A stretch of DNA of 7,051 nucleotides from Myxococcales bacterium (lineage in GTDB: Bacteria > Myxococcota_A > Polyangia > Polyangiales > Houyiibacteriaceae). The stretch covers positions 1 to 7,051 of the forward strand of contig JABDJF010000684.1 in NCBI GenBank assembly GCA_013002645.1, in the 5' to 3' direction. Position 1 is the stretch's first letter; each line of letters begins with the position of its first letter. A program made the translations under genes and the position numbers. The notes under the pieces are model-generated. The model worked only from the letters and a program-made list of their open reading frames with translations, was not told the origin of the DNA and made no database searches. This document shows, piece by piece, positions 1 to 6,062 of this stretch.

Positions 1-30
1 GCCTACTTGAAGCAGTTCGCACTGGATTAG
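1..30 (+). CDS. C-terminal end of an upstream gene (partial)
   Basis: Frame 1 reads AYLKQFALD and then a TAG stop, with the next gene starting only two bases later. Nine residues are too few to identify a family. The spacing says it is co-transcribed with the SxtJ-like and DUF5989-like genes that follow. In the saxitoxin cluster and many other genomes the gene before such a pair is a NodU/CmcH-type O-carbamoyltransferase, so that is the first guess. It is inferred from context only. Confidence 0.6.
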   Translation, partial: AYLKQFALD

Positions 31-32
31 TC

Positions 33-479
33 ATGAGCAAGCTCGTCGAAATCAATTTCAACCCGGACACCAAGACCCTTCGGCAATTTGGCTGGATTGC
101 GTTCGTCGGCTTTGGCATCCTGGCGGCCCTTGCTTACTACGAGAAGCTGATTTTTTCGTTCGGTTTGGGTGGGGCACGCATGCCGCTGGTGACGACCTTT
201 GCGGCGCTGGGGACGATTGCAGCCTTGTTCTCGCTGGTTGCTCCGCGGGCCAACCGACTTCTCTACGTCGGGTTGACCTTGCTGGCGTTTCCCATTGGCT
301 TCGTGCTTTCCTATGTGATCATGGGAACGCTGTTCTTTTTGATTATCGGACCTATTGCAGTCCTTTTCCGGATTCTTGGGCGGGACCCGATGCACCGGGG
401 TTACGAGCCGAACGCGCCTAGCTATTGGGCGGAGGCGCCCGCCGCGCGAGACAAAGAGAGCTATTTCCATCAGTATTGA
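33..479 (+). CDS. SxtJ-family membrane protein
   Basis: This is a 148-residue inner-membrane protein. The hydrophobic stretches lie near residues 19-36, 50-69 and 77-113, the last long enough for two helices, giving three or four membrane passes. The end resembles the SxtJ family: a helix running into a basic RILGRDP segment (113-119), then an SYW element (130-132) and an aromatic tail ending SYFHQY. SxtJ is known as a small membrane protein of unproven function next to carbamoyltransferases, named from the saxitoxin cluster. It starts two bases after the preceding stop and ends nine bases before the next start, so it sits inside an operon. The Shine-Dalgarno sequence is weak (GGAT within the end of the upstream gene), which fits translational coupling. 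The family call rests on remembered sequence features plus context and is fairly firm. The biochemical role is unknown. Confidence 0.8.
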   Translation: MSKLVEINFNPDTKTLRQFGWIAFVGFGILAALAYYEKLIFSFGLGGARMPLVTTFAALGTIAALFSLVAPRANRLLYVGLTLLAFPIGFVLSYVIMGTLFFLIIGPIAVLFRILGRDPMHRGYEPNAPSYWAEAPAARDKESYFHQY

Positions 480-488
480 GAGGCGATC

Positions 489-698
489 ATGTCGGAAGAT
501 GAAAACCCCAAAGGCGACGACGAATTCCTAGCTAAGGCATCGGGCAAGCAGCGCGGGCTCGTTGGCGAGTTCATTGGCTTTCTCAAGGCCAACAAGAAGT
601 GGTGGTTGGCGCCGATCATCGTCTCAATTCTGCTGCTCGGCTTGCTGGTGGTCCTCGGTGGAACCGCCGCTGCGCCGTTCATCTACACGCTGTTTTGA
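489..698 (+). CDS. DUF5989-family small membrane protein (SxtK-like)
   Basis: A 69-residue protein. It has an acidic, charged N-terminus (residues 1-16), an amphipathic stretch GLVGEFIGFLKANKKWW (23-39) and one strong membrane helix (about 41-58), and it ends APFIYTLF. The KKWWL-helix-APFIYTLF layout is the hallmark of DUF5989 proteins, which commonly sit directly after SxtJ-like genes. In the saxitoxin cluster the similarly small SxtK holds this place. A good Shine-Dalgarno sequence (GAGAGG at 478-483) overlaps the preceding TGA, five bases before the ATG, and settles the start. The likely role is a membrane partner of SxtJ and of a carbamoyltransferase, which is inference because no activity is known. 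The gene ends one base from the stop of the converging P450 gene, leaving no room for a dedicated terminator. Confidence 0.82.
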   Translation: MSEDENPKGDDEFLAKASGKQRGLVGEFIGFLKANKKWWLAPIIVSILLLGLLVVLGGTAAAPFIYTLF

Positions 699-699
699 G

Positions 700-2064
700 T
701 TAGCGCGGCACCAGCCGCACCGGCAAGCCATCCAGCGGCCGCGTAAACGGAAAGTGCTGGAGCTTCGCTGGGAAATACCCGTCCTCCACGTACTCGATCC
801 GGTACTTCCCGATCAGCTCGCGGAAGGTGAGCAAAAAGAGCATGCGCGCGAAATGCATGCCGATGCATTTGTGGGCGCCGCCGCCGAACGGGATCCACAT
901 GAAGTTGTGCTTGCGGTGTTCGGCGACCTCTTCCGAGAATCGCGAGGGGTCGAAGCTGTCGGGGTCGTTCCACCAATCGGGGAGACGGTGGATGTAGTTG
1001 CTCGGGATGCAGACCATGGTGTCGGCTGGGACGCGGACGCCTCCGATTTCGCTTTCGCGAATGGTGCGCCGGAGTAAGAGCGGCACCGGTGGGTGCATTC
1101 GGATGGTTTCGTAGAAGACACCGATGAGCGGGTTCACCGAATGGAAGACGGTTTCGAAGCTGAGCTCGTCGGGCCAGGCCCGGACCTCGGCGGCGAGCTC
1201 GTCCTGGAGGGCCGTTTCGTTGCTCAAGTAATAGGCGGCCATGGTCGAGGCGCTGGTGGTGGTGTCGTGCGCAGCCAACATGAGAAAGACCATGTGGTCC
1301 GCGATGTCCTCGTCGGCGTAGTATTCGCCGTCTTCCGTCTTCTCTCTACAGAAATGCGCGAAGACGTCTTGATCGTCCGAGGCTCGTTTCTTGTCGACCA
1401 GGTCCATGAAGAAGGCCTTCAGATAGCGGCGACCTTCGAGGCCGCGGTGATACTGAAACCCGGGGACGTCGAAGCGCACGATGCCGAGCGCGCCCTCCAT
1501 CATGTCGGTGAACGCTCGGTTGATCTTTGGAACGGTGCGCTCGGAGTCTTCGACCCAGCAGAAGACGTCGAAGGCGATGTCGAGCAACAGCCGTTTCATT
1601 TCTTCGTAGAAGAGGATGCTGTCTTGGTCGGCCCAGCGCGCCACCGTGGTTTCGACGATGGCCTGAATCTTCGTGGCGTACTCGCGCATGGCGGGTGGCT
1701 TGAACGAGCTCTGCATGATGCCGCGATGGAGGCGATGCTCGTCGTAGTCGCGCATGACGAGGCCACCTTGGAAGAAGTCGGCCATGACCGACTGCCAACC
1801 CATTTTGGTCGAGAAGTTCTTTTCGCGATCCATCAGGACGCGTTGGACGTGGTCGGGGTGCAGAAGCAGGACGCACTTGTTGCCCGTGATCGAAATGCGA
1901 CTGACCGGTCCGTACTTTTCATAGTAATGACCGAACAGCGACTGCGGGTCCTGAAACATGGCCAGGGTCTTGCCGACGAAGGGCCATCCGTACTCGCCCT
2001 GCAAATGGCCGAGGTCTCGATTGGCGGGCCGCTGGTCGTAGGGAAGCTCGGGCGCGGTGTCCAT
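700..2064 (-). CDS. Cytochrome P450
   Basis: A full-length 454-residue haem-thiolate monooxygenase. All core motifs are present: a proline-rich start (GWPFVGKT, 26-33), the oxygen-activating I-helix AAHDTTTS (264-271), the K-helix ExxR as ETIR (319-322), the meander/PERF-like region WNDPDSFDPSRF (365-376), and the haem loop FGGGAHKCIG (393-402) with Cys400 as the iron ligand. There is no N-terminal membrane anchor, so it should be a soluble bacterial enzyme fed by separate ferredoxin and reductase partners, none of which is in the window. The general look is of the CYP51/CYP120-like branch that acts on terpenoid or lipid-like substrates, but the substrate cannot be told from sequence. The ATG has no clear Shine-Dalgarno sequence and lies just after a -10 hexamer, so leaderless translation is plausible. 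It has no tightly linked partner gene and is transcribed alone or after the phosphatase remnant. Confidence 0.95.
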   Translation of the reverse strand: MDTAPELPYDQRPANRDLGHLQGEYGWPFVGKTLAMFQDPQSLFGHYYEKYGPVSRISITGNKCVLLLHPDHVQRVLMDREKNFSTKMGWQSVMADFFQGGLVMRDYDEHRLHRGIMQSSFKPPAMREYATKIQAIVETTVARWADQDSILFYEEMKRLLLDIAFDVFCWVEDSERTVPKINRAFTDMMEGALGIVRFDVPGFQYHRGLEGRRYLKAFFMDLVDKKRASDDQDVFAHFCREKTEDGEYYADEDIADHMVFLMLAAHDTTTSASTMAAYYLSNETALQDELAAEVRAWPDELSFETVFHSVNPLIGVFYETIRMHPPVPLLLRRTIRESEIGGVRVPADTMVCIPSNYIHRLPDWWNDPDSFDPSRFSEEVAEHRKHNFMWIPFGGGAHKCIGMHFARMLFLLTFRELIGKYRIEYVEDGYFPAKLQHFPFTRPLDGLPVRLVPR

Positions 2065-2070
2065 ACCGCT

Positions 2071-2100
2071 AGTATACGACTTGTAAACTTATCGAGGCAA
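2071..2100 (-). promoter_or_regulatory. Candidate sigma-70-type promoter of the P450 gene
   Basis: Read on the minus strand, TTGCCT (2095-2100; 4 of 6 to the -35 consensus) is followed by an 18-base spacer and TATACT (2071-2076; 5 of 6 to the -10 consensus). The -10 ends six bases before the ATG, so initiation about seven bases further on would fall at or next to the start codon. This predicts a leaderless or nearly leaderless mRNA. The surrounding DNA is clearly richer in A and T than the flanking genes. Confidence 0.55.
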
Positions 2101-2126
2101 GAAAGAAATTACAAACTGTAAACTTA
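2082..2126 (-). repeat. Two direct copies of TAAGTTTACA in the P450 promoter region
   Basis: On the minus strand the ten-base sequence TAAGTTTACA occurs exactly twice, at 2117-2126 and at 2082-2091, with starts 35 bases apart. The copy nearer the gene lies inside the spacer between the proposed -35 and -10 elements, where a bound regulator would block RNA polymerase. The distal copy is extended by an inverted repeat (annotated separately). The proximal copy continues AAGTCGTATA, a degenerate version of the same arrangement. This looks like a strong and a weak binding site for one regulator. Confidence 0.55.
2109..2121. promoter_or_regulatory. Operator-like inverted repeat TTACA-N3-TGTAA
   Basis: A perfect 5-base inverted repeat with a 3-base centre (TTACA aac TGTAA), overlapping the distal TAAGTTTACA copy. 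Short TTTACA-N-TGTAAA-type palindromes are typical targets of dimeric repressors such as TetR-family proteins, which often control P450 and lipid-metabolism genes. The regulator family is inferred, and no regulator gene is present in the window. Confidence 0.5.
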
Positions 2127-2154
2127 GCAGGTCGCGCTGCGGCGAATCCTGCGG

Positions 2155-2718
2155 CTAGCCGCGCCGGTCGAGCGGCTCGCGCTCCGGCAAACGCCGATTG
2201 GCGGCGATGGGCGCAAGCCTAGGTGCCCCAACTCGGGCGGGACGACGGGTGATCAGCTTGCCGTCGAGCTCGAAGGGACCGAAACCCGCCGGGCTCGCGA
2301 GGCCGGTGCCGATCCGCGGCGACTTTTGCGCGCCTGGGCTGAGCAGCTGACCCTTCCCCTCGGCGCGAGCGACATAGGCGAGGCTGCCGCCCACGGACGC
2401 CCCCATGACGACGCCCTGCTGGACCAGCATGACCAGCGCGCTGGTTTCTCCGGCGTCCGAATCGGCCAGCACGGCATGGTCGATGCCCTCCAGAATCATG
2501 ACCCAGTCTCGAGGGTCCTCGGGAAGAACACCGCCACGAAAACATCGGGCCAATTCCGCCACCGTACGCCCTGCTGCGGTCTGCGCCGCCTCTTGCGAAT
2601 CCGCGCCATCTGCGAGCGCGATCAAGGTTCGATGCGGGTCCCGCAGGACACAGAGCCGATCGTGGCTCGTGTCGTCACTTGTTCGCTGCCGTTGCAAAGG
2701 ATCGATTTCGAGTTTCAT
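2155..2718 (-). CDS. Truncated PP2C-like protein phosphatase (probably inactive, possible pseudogene)
   Basis: A 187-residue protein resembling the N-terminal two thirds of a bacterial PP2C-type Ser/Thr phosphatase. Recognisable elements in order are LIALADGAD (32-40, the first metal-binding Asp motif), GETSALV (90-96), GASVGGS (106-112, where active relatives usually have GDS) and the QKSPRIGTG stretch (131-139). After LDGKLI (151-156) the family normally continues with a (S/T)DGL metal-binding motif and about 60 more residues ending in a second Asp motif. Here an Arg/Pro-rich tail of about 30 residues runs to a TAG and lacks both. I see no clear continuation in the other frames either, so a deletion is likelier than a single frameshift. 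The ATG at 2718 is chosen over a GTG at 2751 because GGGGAG lies five bases before it. Its former role would have been dephosphorylation in a kinase network, and present activity is doubtful. Confidence 0.65.
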   Translation of the reverse strand: MKLEIDPLQRQRTSDDTSHDRLCVLRDPHRTLIALADGADSQEAAQTAAGRTVAELARCFRGGVLPEDPRDWVMILEGIDHAVLADSDAGETSALVMLVQQGVVMGASVGGSLAYVARAEGKGQLLSPGAQKSPRIGTGLASPAGFGPFELDGKLITRRPARVGAPRLAPIAANRRLPEREPLDRRG

Positions 2719-2723
2719 ACGGG

Positions 2724-2729
2724 CTCCCC
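2724..2729 (-). promoter_or_regulatory. Ribosome binding site that fixes the phosphatase-like start
   Basis: GGGGAG on the minus strand, five bases before the ATG at 2718. The longer reading from GTG 2751 has no comparable site, and its extra eleven residues do not look like part of the domain. Confidence 0.6.
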
Positions 2730-2799
2730 GCTCGTTGCTTCTACTCACCACAACAAGACGCCGTTACGCTGTATTCTCGCTCGGTACACCAAAGTACAG

Positions 2800-2812
2800 T
2801 GCCAAATTGGCA
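2800..2812. promoter_or_regulatory. Perfect palindrome TGCCAA-A-TTGGCA, candidate operator
   Basis: A 6-base inverted repeat around a single central A, about midway between the two divergent start codons. The TTGGCA arm also resembles a -35 element, but no correctly spaced -10 follows. Odd-length palindromes of this size suit a dimeric helix-turn-helix regulator, and which one is unknown. Confidence 0.4.
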
Positions 2813-2908
2813 ACTCGAGTCCCATATGATTGTCACTCCCCTCGAGTTTGGCGTTTTTCGTGGGTCGTGAGCTATGGTCCCGCTTGATGCCGACCGGAAA
2901 GCTCCTCC

Positions 2909-4219
2909 ATGTCTGAGCGCCCAACGCTGCGCGGCGTTCTCAAACGCAGACCCGTCGTCGCTTGGGCGCTCTACGACTGGGCCAATTCCGCGTTTGCCAC
3001 GACGATCATGGCCGGCTTCTTTCCGGTCTTCTACAGCACGATCAGTCAGGACATCAGCACCGAGGACTCCCAGTTCTGGTTCAATCTGACTCTATTCGGT
3101 GCGAGCATTCTAATCGCCGTCTCCGCTCCCATTATCGGCGCGATTGCCGACCGGGGTGGTTCGCGAAAGAAGTTCCTCGTCTTCTTCGCGAGCATCGGCA
3201 TGCTCATGACCGCCGGGCTCGCCTGGGTGCATGCGGGCCAGTGGTGGGTGGGCTTGCTGCTCTACGGCTTCGGCACGGTTGGCTTCTCCGGAGCGAACGT
3301 TTTTTACGATTCGATGCTGGTCGACGTCGCCGAGGACGAAGAGCTCGATCTAGTTTCGGCGCTCGGCTACTCGGCCGGTTACATCGGCGGTGGCCTCTTG
3401 TTCGCGCTGAACGTGCTCATGGTTCAAAAGCCCGACTGGTTTGGCCTGCAAAGCCCGGGCAGCGCGGTGAAGGTCTCGTTTCTGAGCGTGTCTTTGTGGT
3501 GGGCGTTGTTCACTCTGCCGCTGCTGCGCTTCGTTCGCGAAACCCCGACGAAAGATGAAGCAGCACCCGCTGAAGCGATTGCGGCCGGCCTCCGGCAGCT
3601 GCGCGACACGCTCAAAGAGATACGCAGCTTCAAGGTTCTCGTGCTCTTCCTGGTGGCGTACTGGATTTACATCGACGGCGTGAATACGGTCATCAAGACC
3701 GCGGTGTTTTTCGGAGATCGCGTGCTCGGCCTCGAGCAAGGCGCGCTCATCACGGCCCTGTTGCTCACGCAGTTCGTCGCGTTTCCGGCGGCCCTCGGCT
3801 TTGGCTGGCTTGGTCAGCGTATCGGGGCGAAGCCGGGTATCTTGATCGGCATCGGGGTTTATCTTGCGGCTTTGGTCTACGCTTGGCGCTTCCTCCAAGA
3901 CGAAGGCGATTTCTACGTGCTCGCCGTCGCGATCGGGCTCGTGCAAGGTGGCGTGCAAAGCCTCTCGCGTTCGCTCTACGCGCGTCTGGTGCCGCCATCG
4001 AAAACGGCGGAGTTCTTCGGCTTCTTCAACATGGTCGGGAAGTTCGCAACGATTTTTGGTCCGCTGCTGATCGCGTTCACACCACTGCTAATTCCAGGCG
4101 CCAGCGAACGCGACGGGATACTCTCGCTGAGCGTGCTATTCCTCGTTGGAGGCTTTCTTTTGAGCCGCGTTCGCGTTGCAGACGGGATCGAGGCCGCAAG
4201 AGCCTTCGACCGGAAGTGA
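2909..4219 (+). CDS. MFS transporter, UMF1 / Atg22-like family
   Basis: A 436-residue inner-membrane transporter, the usual size for the UMF1 branch of the major facilitator superfamily, which is related to yeast vacuolar effluxer Atg22. Diagnostic features are the opening ALYDWANSAFATTI (20-33) leading into helix 1, the loop GAIADRGGSRKK (77-88) matching the MFS loop 2-3 motif, a long cytoplasmic linker with many charges between helices 6 and 7 (about 208-241), and VQSLSRSLYARLVPP followed by EFFGFFNMVGKFATI (349-382), which is very typical of UMF1 proteins. Hydrophobic segments are consistent with about twelve helices. The substrates of bacterial members are essentially uncharacterised, and amino acids are suggested only by analogy to Atg22. 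It is transcribed divergently from the phosphatase-like gene and is followed by a strong palindrome after the stop, so it may be a single-gene unit. Confidence 0.93.
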   Translation: MSERPTLRGVLKRRPVVAWALYDWANSAFATTIMAGFFPVFYSTISQDISTEDSQFWFNLTLFGASILIAVSAPIIGAIADRGGSRKKFLVFFASIGMLMTAGLAWVHAGQWWVGLLLYGFGTVGFSGANVFYDSMLVDVAEDEELDLVSALGYSAGYIGGGLLFALNVLMVQKPDWFGLQSPGSAVKVSFLSVSLWWALFTLPLLRFVRETPTKDEAAPAEAIAAGLRQLRDTLKEIRSFKVLVLFLVAYWIYIDGVNTVIKTAVFFGDRVLGLEQGALITALLLTQFVAFPAALGFGWLGQRIGAKPGILIGIGVYLAALVYAWRFLQDEGDFYVLAVAIGLVQGGVQSLSRSLYARLVPPSKTAEFFGFFNMVGKFATIFGPLLIAFTPLLIPGASERDGILSLSVLFLVGGFLLSRVRVADGIEAARAFDRK

Positions 4220-4236
4220 CGCGCAAACTTTGCGCG
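4220..4236. repeat. Perfect 17-base palindrome just after the transporter stop
   Basis: CGCGCAAA-C-TTTGCGCG: 8-base arms around one central C, beginning on the base after the TGA. As RNA it could fold as a 7-bp stem with a 3-base loop. No U-run follows, so it is not a standard intrinsic terminator. The right arm can instead pair with CGCGC at 4242-4246 as a competing 5-bp hairpin. It may be a processing or weak terminator hairpin, or an operator for the downstream operon, whose start codon lies 60 bases on. Confidence 0.5.
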
Positions 4237-4296
4237 AGCTCCGCGCGGCAAGAATTACGTATGGTGCTGTATGTCCAATGTGCCTAGGTTACCTAC

Positions 4297-5031
4297 ATGA
4301 TGGGGAAGGCTTGGTTACCGTGGTTGGTTGTGATCGGGGCCGTTGGCGTCCTCGCGACCCGAAGCATGGGTGCCGCGGATTCGCCGCCCTGTGCGGAGCG
4401 TCGACCGCTGAACCACCATCTCATGCAGGCGATCGCGCACCTGGACCCCGGTTCGCGTTCGCCCGAGTACAGGGAGAGCCTTGCCTACCTCAAACTGCAC
4501 GCTCGTGACGCCGTGACCGAGCTCAGCGGTCTCGTGCTCCGCGAGCCCGGCAGCTTTCGCAAATGGCAGGTCACCTATCTGATCGGCGAGTTCGGCGATG
4601 AGAGCGCGATCGACTTGCTTCGCATCTTCATGCAGCAGCCGACACCTCGAGCTAGGCCCGCGCGCGCAGGGAGTCATGCGACCGACATCCCGTACAGCGA
4701 GGAAATGACTTCGCGGTTCCAGGCCGTCTCTTCGACCGCCAGGATTGCATCCCATCGGCCCGAGCTGCGTGACCAGGTGGTCGAGACGCTGATCGCGACT
4801 GCTCTGGACATACCCTTGCTCGAGGACAGCGCGATGTTTGAGCTCAAAGCGCTCCTGGGCGACGAGTTTCAGTCTCTCCGCGGCTACTTCGGCCCCGAAG
4901 ACGCACGACACTTCGAGCCGTTCATGCCGCCGCCACAGTGGCACGGCCTGCTCGCTCGCAGAATGGAGAAGCACCGACGTGAGGAACAGGCGTTTCGTGA
5001 GAAACGGGAAACGCTATGCCGAGCAAAGTAA
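4297..5031 (+). CDS. Exported alpha-helical HEAT-like repeat protein of unknown function
   Basis: A 244-residue protein with a signal peptide: Lys4, a hydrophobic core at 6-20, and a likely cleavage after SMGA (23-26). The mature part is mostly helical. Residues 68-113 read like a HEAT-type helix pair (AVTELSGLVL, then WQVTYLIGEFGDESAIDLLRIF), with a second helical stretch at 143-198. It ends in a highly charged segment (220-244) rich in Arg, Lys and Glu. HEAT-like modules usually serve as protein-binding scaffolds, and no catalytic motif is visible. The start at 4297 is preferred: an in-frame TAG at 4285-4287 excludes anything longer, and AGG (4286-4288) sits eight bases upstream. The second codon is also ATG and cannot be excluded as the start. 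The stop lies inside the next gene (16-base overlap), so the two products probably act together in the periplasm. I do not recognise a named family. Confidence 0.8.
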   Translation: MMGKAWLPWLVVIGAVGVLATRSMGAADSPPCAERRPLNHHLMQAIAHLDPGSRSPEYRESLAYLKLHARDAVTELSGLVLREPGSFRKWQVTYLIGEFGDESAIDLLRIFMQQPTPRARPARAGSHATDIPYSEEMTSRFQAVSSTARIASHRPELRDQVVETLIATALDIPLLEDSAMFELKALLGDEFQSLRGYFGPEDARHFEPFMPPPQWHGLLARRMEKHRREEQAFREKRETLCRAK

Positions 5032-6053
5032 AAATTAGGTTGAATCGAGCGACCGGGATCCTGGCCGTGGCTGCCGCCGGCGCCCTTCTGTACACGTTCA
5101 TGCCGAGCTGCTCGATGCTTGCAGATGCAGACGACACACTTTGCTTTGCGATTGCCGAGGCTAAAGACGGCGTGGTCGATTGGCCCGACGAAGAATACCT
5201 GGAGCCCGGATACAACAACGATTGCGGCATCACGGAGTTCCATGAATGCGACCACTGTGACTTGAACCCCTGGTTCGAGAGCGAGGAGGCCCGAGCTTAC
5301 ATCGAAGGGTTCGGGCTTGCGCAAGGTCACGGCTGGGGTGACTTGGGACGCGCGGACATGATGACCGTCAACACGGTCACCAAAGAGATCGATACGCCGC
5401 TCGGCCGGACGTACAATGCGTATGCAAACCTGGTCTATGCGAACCCTCCGGGCATCGAGCTCGATAGGGCGAAAGACCTCAAGAATTTCGAATACTACGA
5501 CACTTTCCTCAAATGGATGTCGGCATACGTCGGGCAGAAAACATATCGGATCAACGGCAACTGCAACCGGGACTGCGAGACCGTGTTCTCGAAGGAGTGC
5601 GTCATTGCGAGGACGGTGAGCGGCCCATTTCGAAATGACTACACCGATCTCTATCAGACCTTCTTTTACGACCTCGACGCGGTCTGGCGCGCGTCAACCA
5701 TCGTGCACGAAGTGAGGCACGCCCGCGATGGAAGGTCGCACGATGCATGTGCTTGCATCAATGGATCGGCCTGCGACGCACGCTGGTCGAGCAACGGCGC
5801 CAACACCTACGAGCTGATGTGGATCGCCGCTTACTTCTACACGCCCGACGACCACCAGTTCATCACCCCGGCGCGCAAGAAGAGGGCTCACTCCCTCTTC
5901 AACCATAGGAAAACCGCCATGTTCTGTTGGACGCCTCAGTGGCAGCTTTCAGACTTCTGGCTCATCAACCAGATCCCAGAGTGGTATGTCCATGAAGCCG
6001 CGTGCTCCGAAGACCCGCGCAATACGCTCCCCTGCATGTTCTTGGCCAACTAG
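5016..6053 (+). CDS. Exported Cys-rich putative zinc metallopeptidase (HEXXH)
   Basis: A 345-residue protein. The basic start with a hydrophobic core (residues 14-29) is a signal sequence. Cys32 follows MPS, a poor lipobox, so cleavage after ADA (36-38) is an alternative. TIVHEVRHARDG (228-239) contains HEVRH, the zinc-binding and catalytic signature of zincin metallopeptidases. Glu266 in the helical-looking NTYELMWIAAYF stretch, 31 residues later, is a plausible third ligand as in gluzincins. Fourteen cysteines, including CDHC (78-81), CNRDC (183-187) and a CAC...C cluster (245-253) beside the active site, suggest a disulfide-braced extracytoplasmic protein. The start overlaps the HEAT-like gene by 16 bases, with GGGAA five bases before the ATG. 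The protease assignment rests on the motif alone because the rest matches no family I know. Its substrate may be a partner from the same operon. Confidence 0.75.
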   Translation: MPSKVKIRLNRATGILAVAAAGALLYTFMPSCSMLADADDTLCFAIAEAKDGVVDWPDEEYLEPGYNNDCGITEFHECDHCDLNPWFESEEARAYIEGFGLAQGHGWGDLGRADMMTVNTVTKEIDTPLGRTYNAYANLVYANPPGIELDRAKDLKNFEYYDTFLKWMSAYVGQKTYRINGNCNRDCETVFSKECVIARTVSGPFRNDYTDLYQTFFYDLDAVWRASTIVHEVRHARDGRSHDACACINGSACDARWSSNGANTYELMWIAAYFYTPDDHQFITPARKKRAHSLFNHRKTAMFCWTPQWQLSDFWLINQIPEWYVHEAACSEDPRNTLPCMFLAN

Positions 6054-6057
6054 GAGG
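6052..6057 (+). promoter_or_regulatory. Strong ribosome binding site overlapping a stop codon
   Basis: AGGAGG, a full match to the anti-Shine-Dalgarno core, starts on the second base of the TAG that ends the HEVRH gene and lies five bases before the next ATG. Terminating ribosomes can reinitiate here, which ties expression of the two genes together. Confidence 0.8.
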
Positions 6058-6062
6058 CCGCC

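Larger units (their letters stand above)
2719..2908. other. Divergent intergenic region between phosphatase-like and transporter genes
   Basis: About 190 non-coding bases that must hold promoters for both divergent genes. I find no convincing -35/-10 pair with normal spacing on either strand. What stands out is a perfect 13-base palindrome (annotated separately), an 8-base inverted repeat AACTCGAG/CTCGAGTT (2812-2819 and 2841-2848, 21-base loop), and two GTACA copies exactly ten bases apart (2784-2788, 2794-2798). The transporter start is supported by GGAAAG at 2896-2901 and by an in-frame TGA at 2885-2887. Confidence 0.5.

Noticed and set aside
27..470. 147-residue open frame on the minus strand
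   Set aside because: It is antisense to the SxtJ-like gene, very rich in Arg, Gln and Lys, and without a recognisable domain or ribosome binding site.
1093..2121. 342-residue open frame on the plus strand
   Set aside because: It lies opposite the P450 gene, which has every family motif. The product is a His/Val/Gly-rich composition with no domain, as expected from the antisense of GC-rich coding DNA.
2155..2751. Longer phosphatase-like reading starting at GTG 2751
   Set aside because: The ATG at 2718 has GGGGAG five bases upstream, and the protein from there begins where related domains begin.
2807..2835. Promoter from TTGGCA (2807) or TTGTCA (2830) for the transporter gene
   Set aside because: TTGGCA is only 12 bases from TATGAT, and TTGTCA has no -10-like hexamer at 16-18 bases, so neither pair is convincing.
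3350..3958. 202-residue open frame on the minus strand
   Set aside because: It lies within the transporter gene on the other strand, and the charged, low-pattern product looks like a shadow frame.
4315..4974. 219-residue open frame on the minus strand
   Set aside because: It is antisense to the HEAT-like gene, which has a signal peptide and operon context, whereas this frame has neither.
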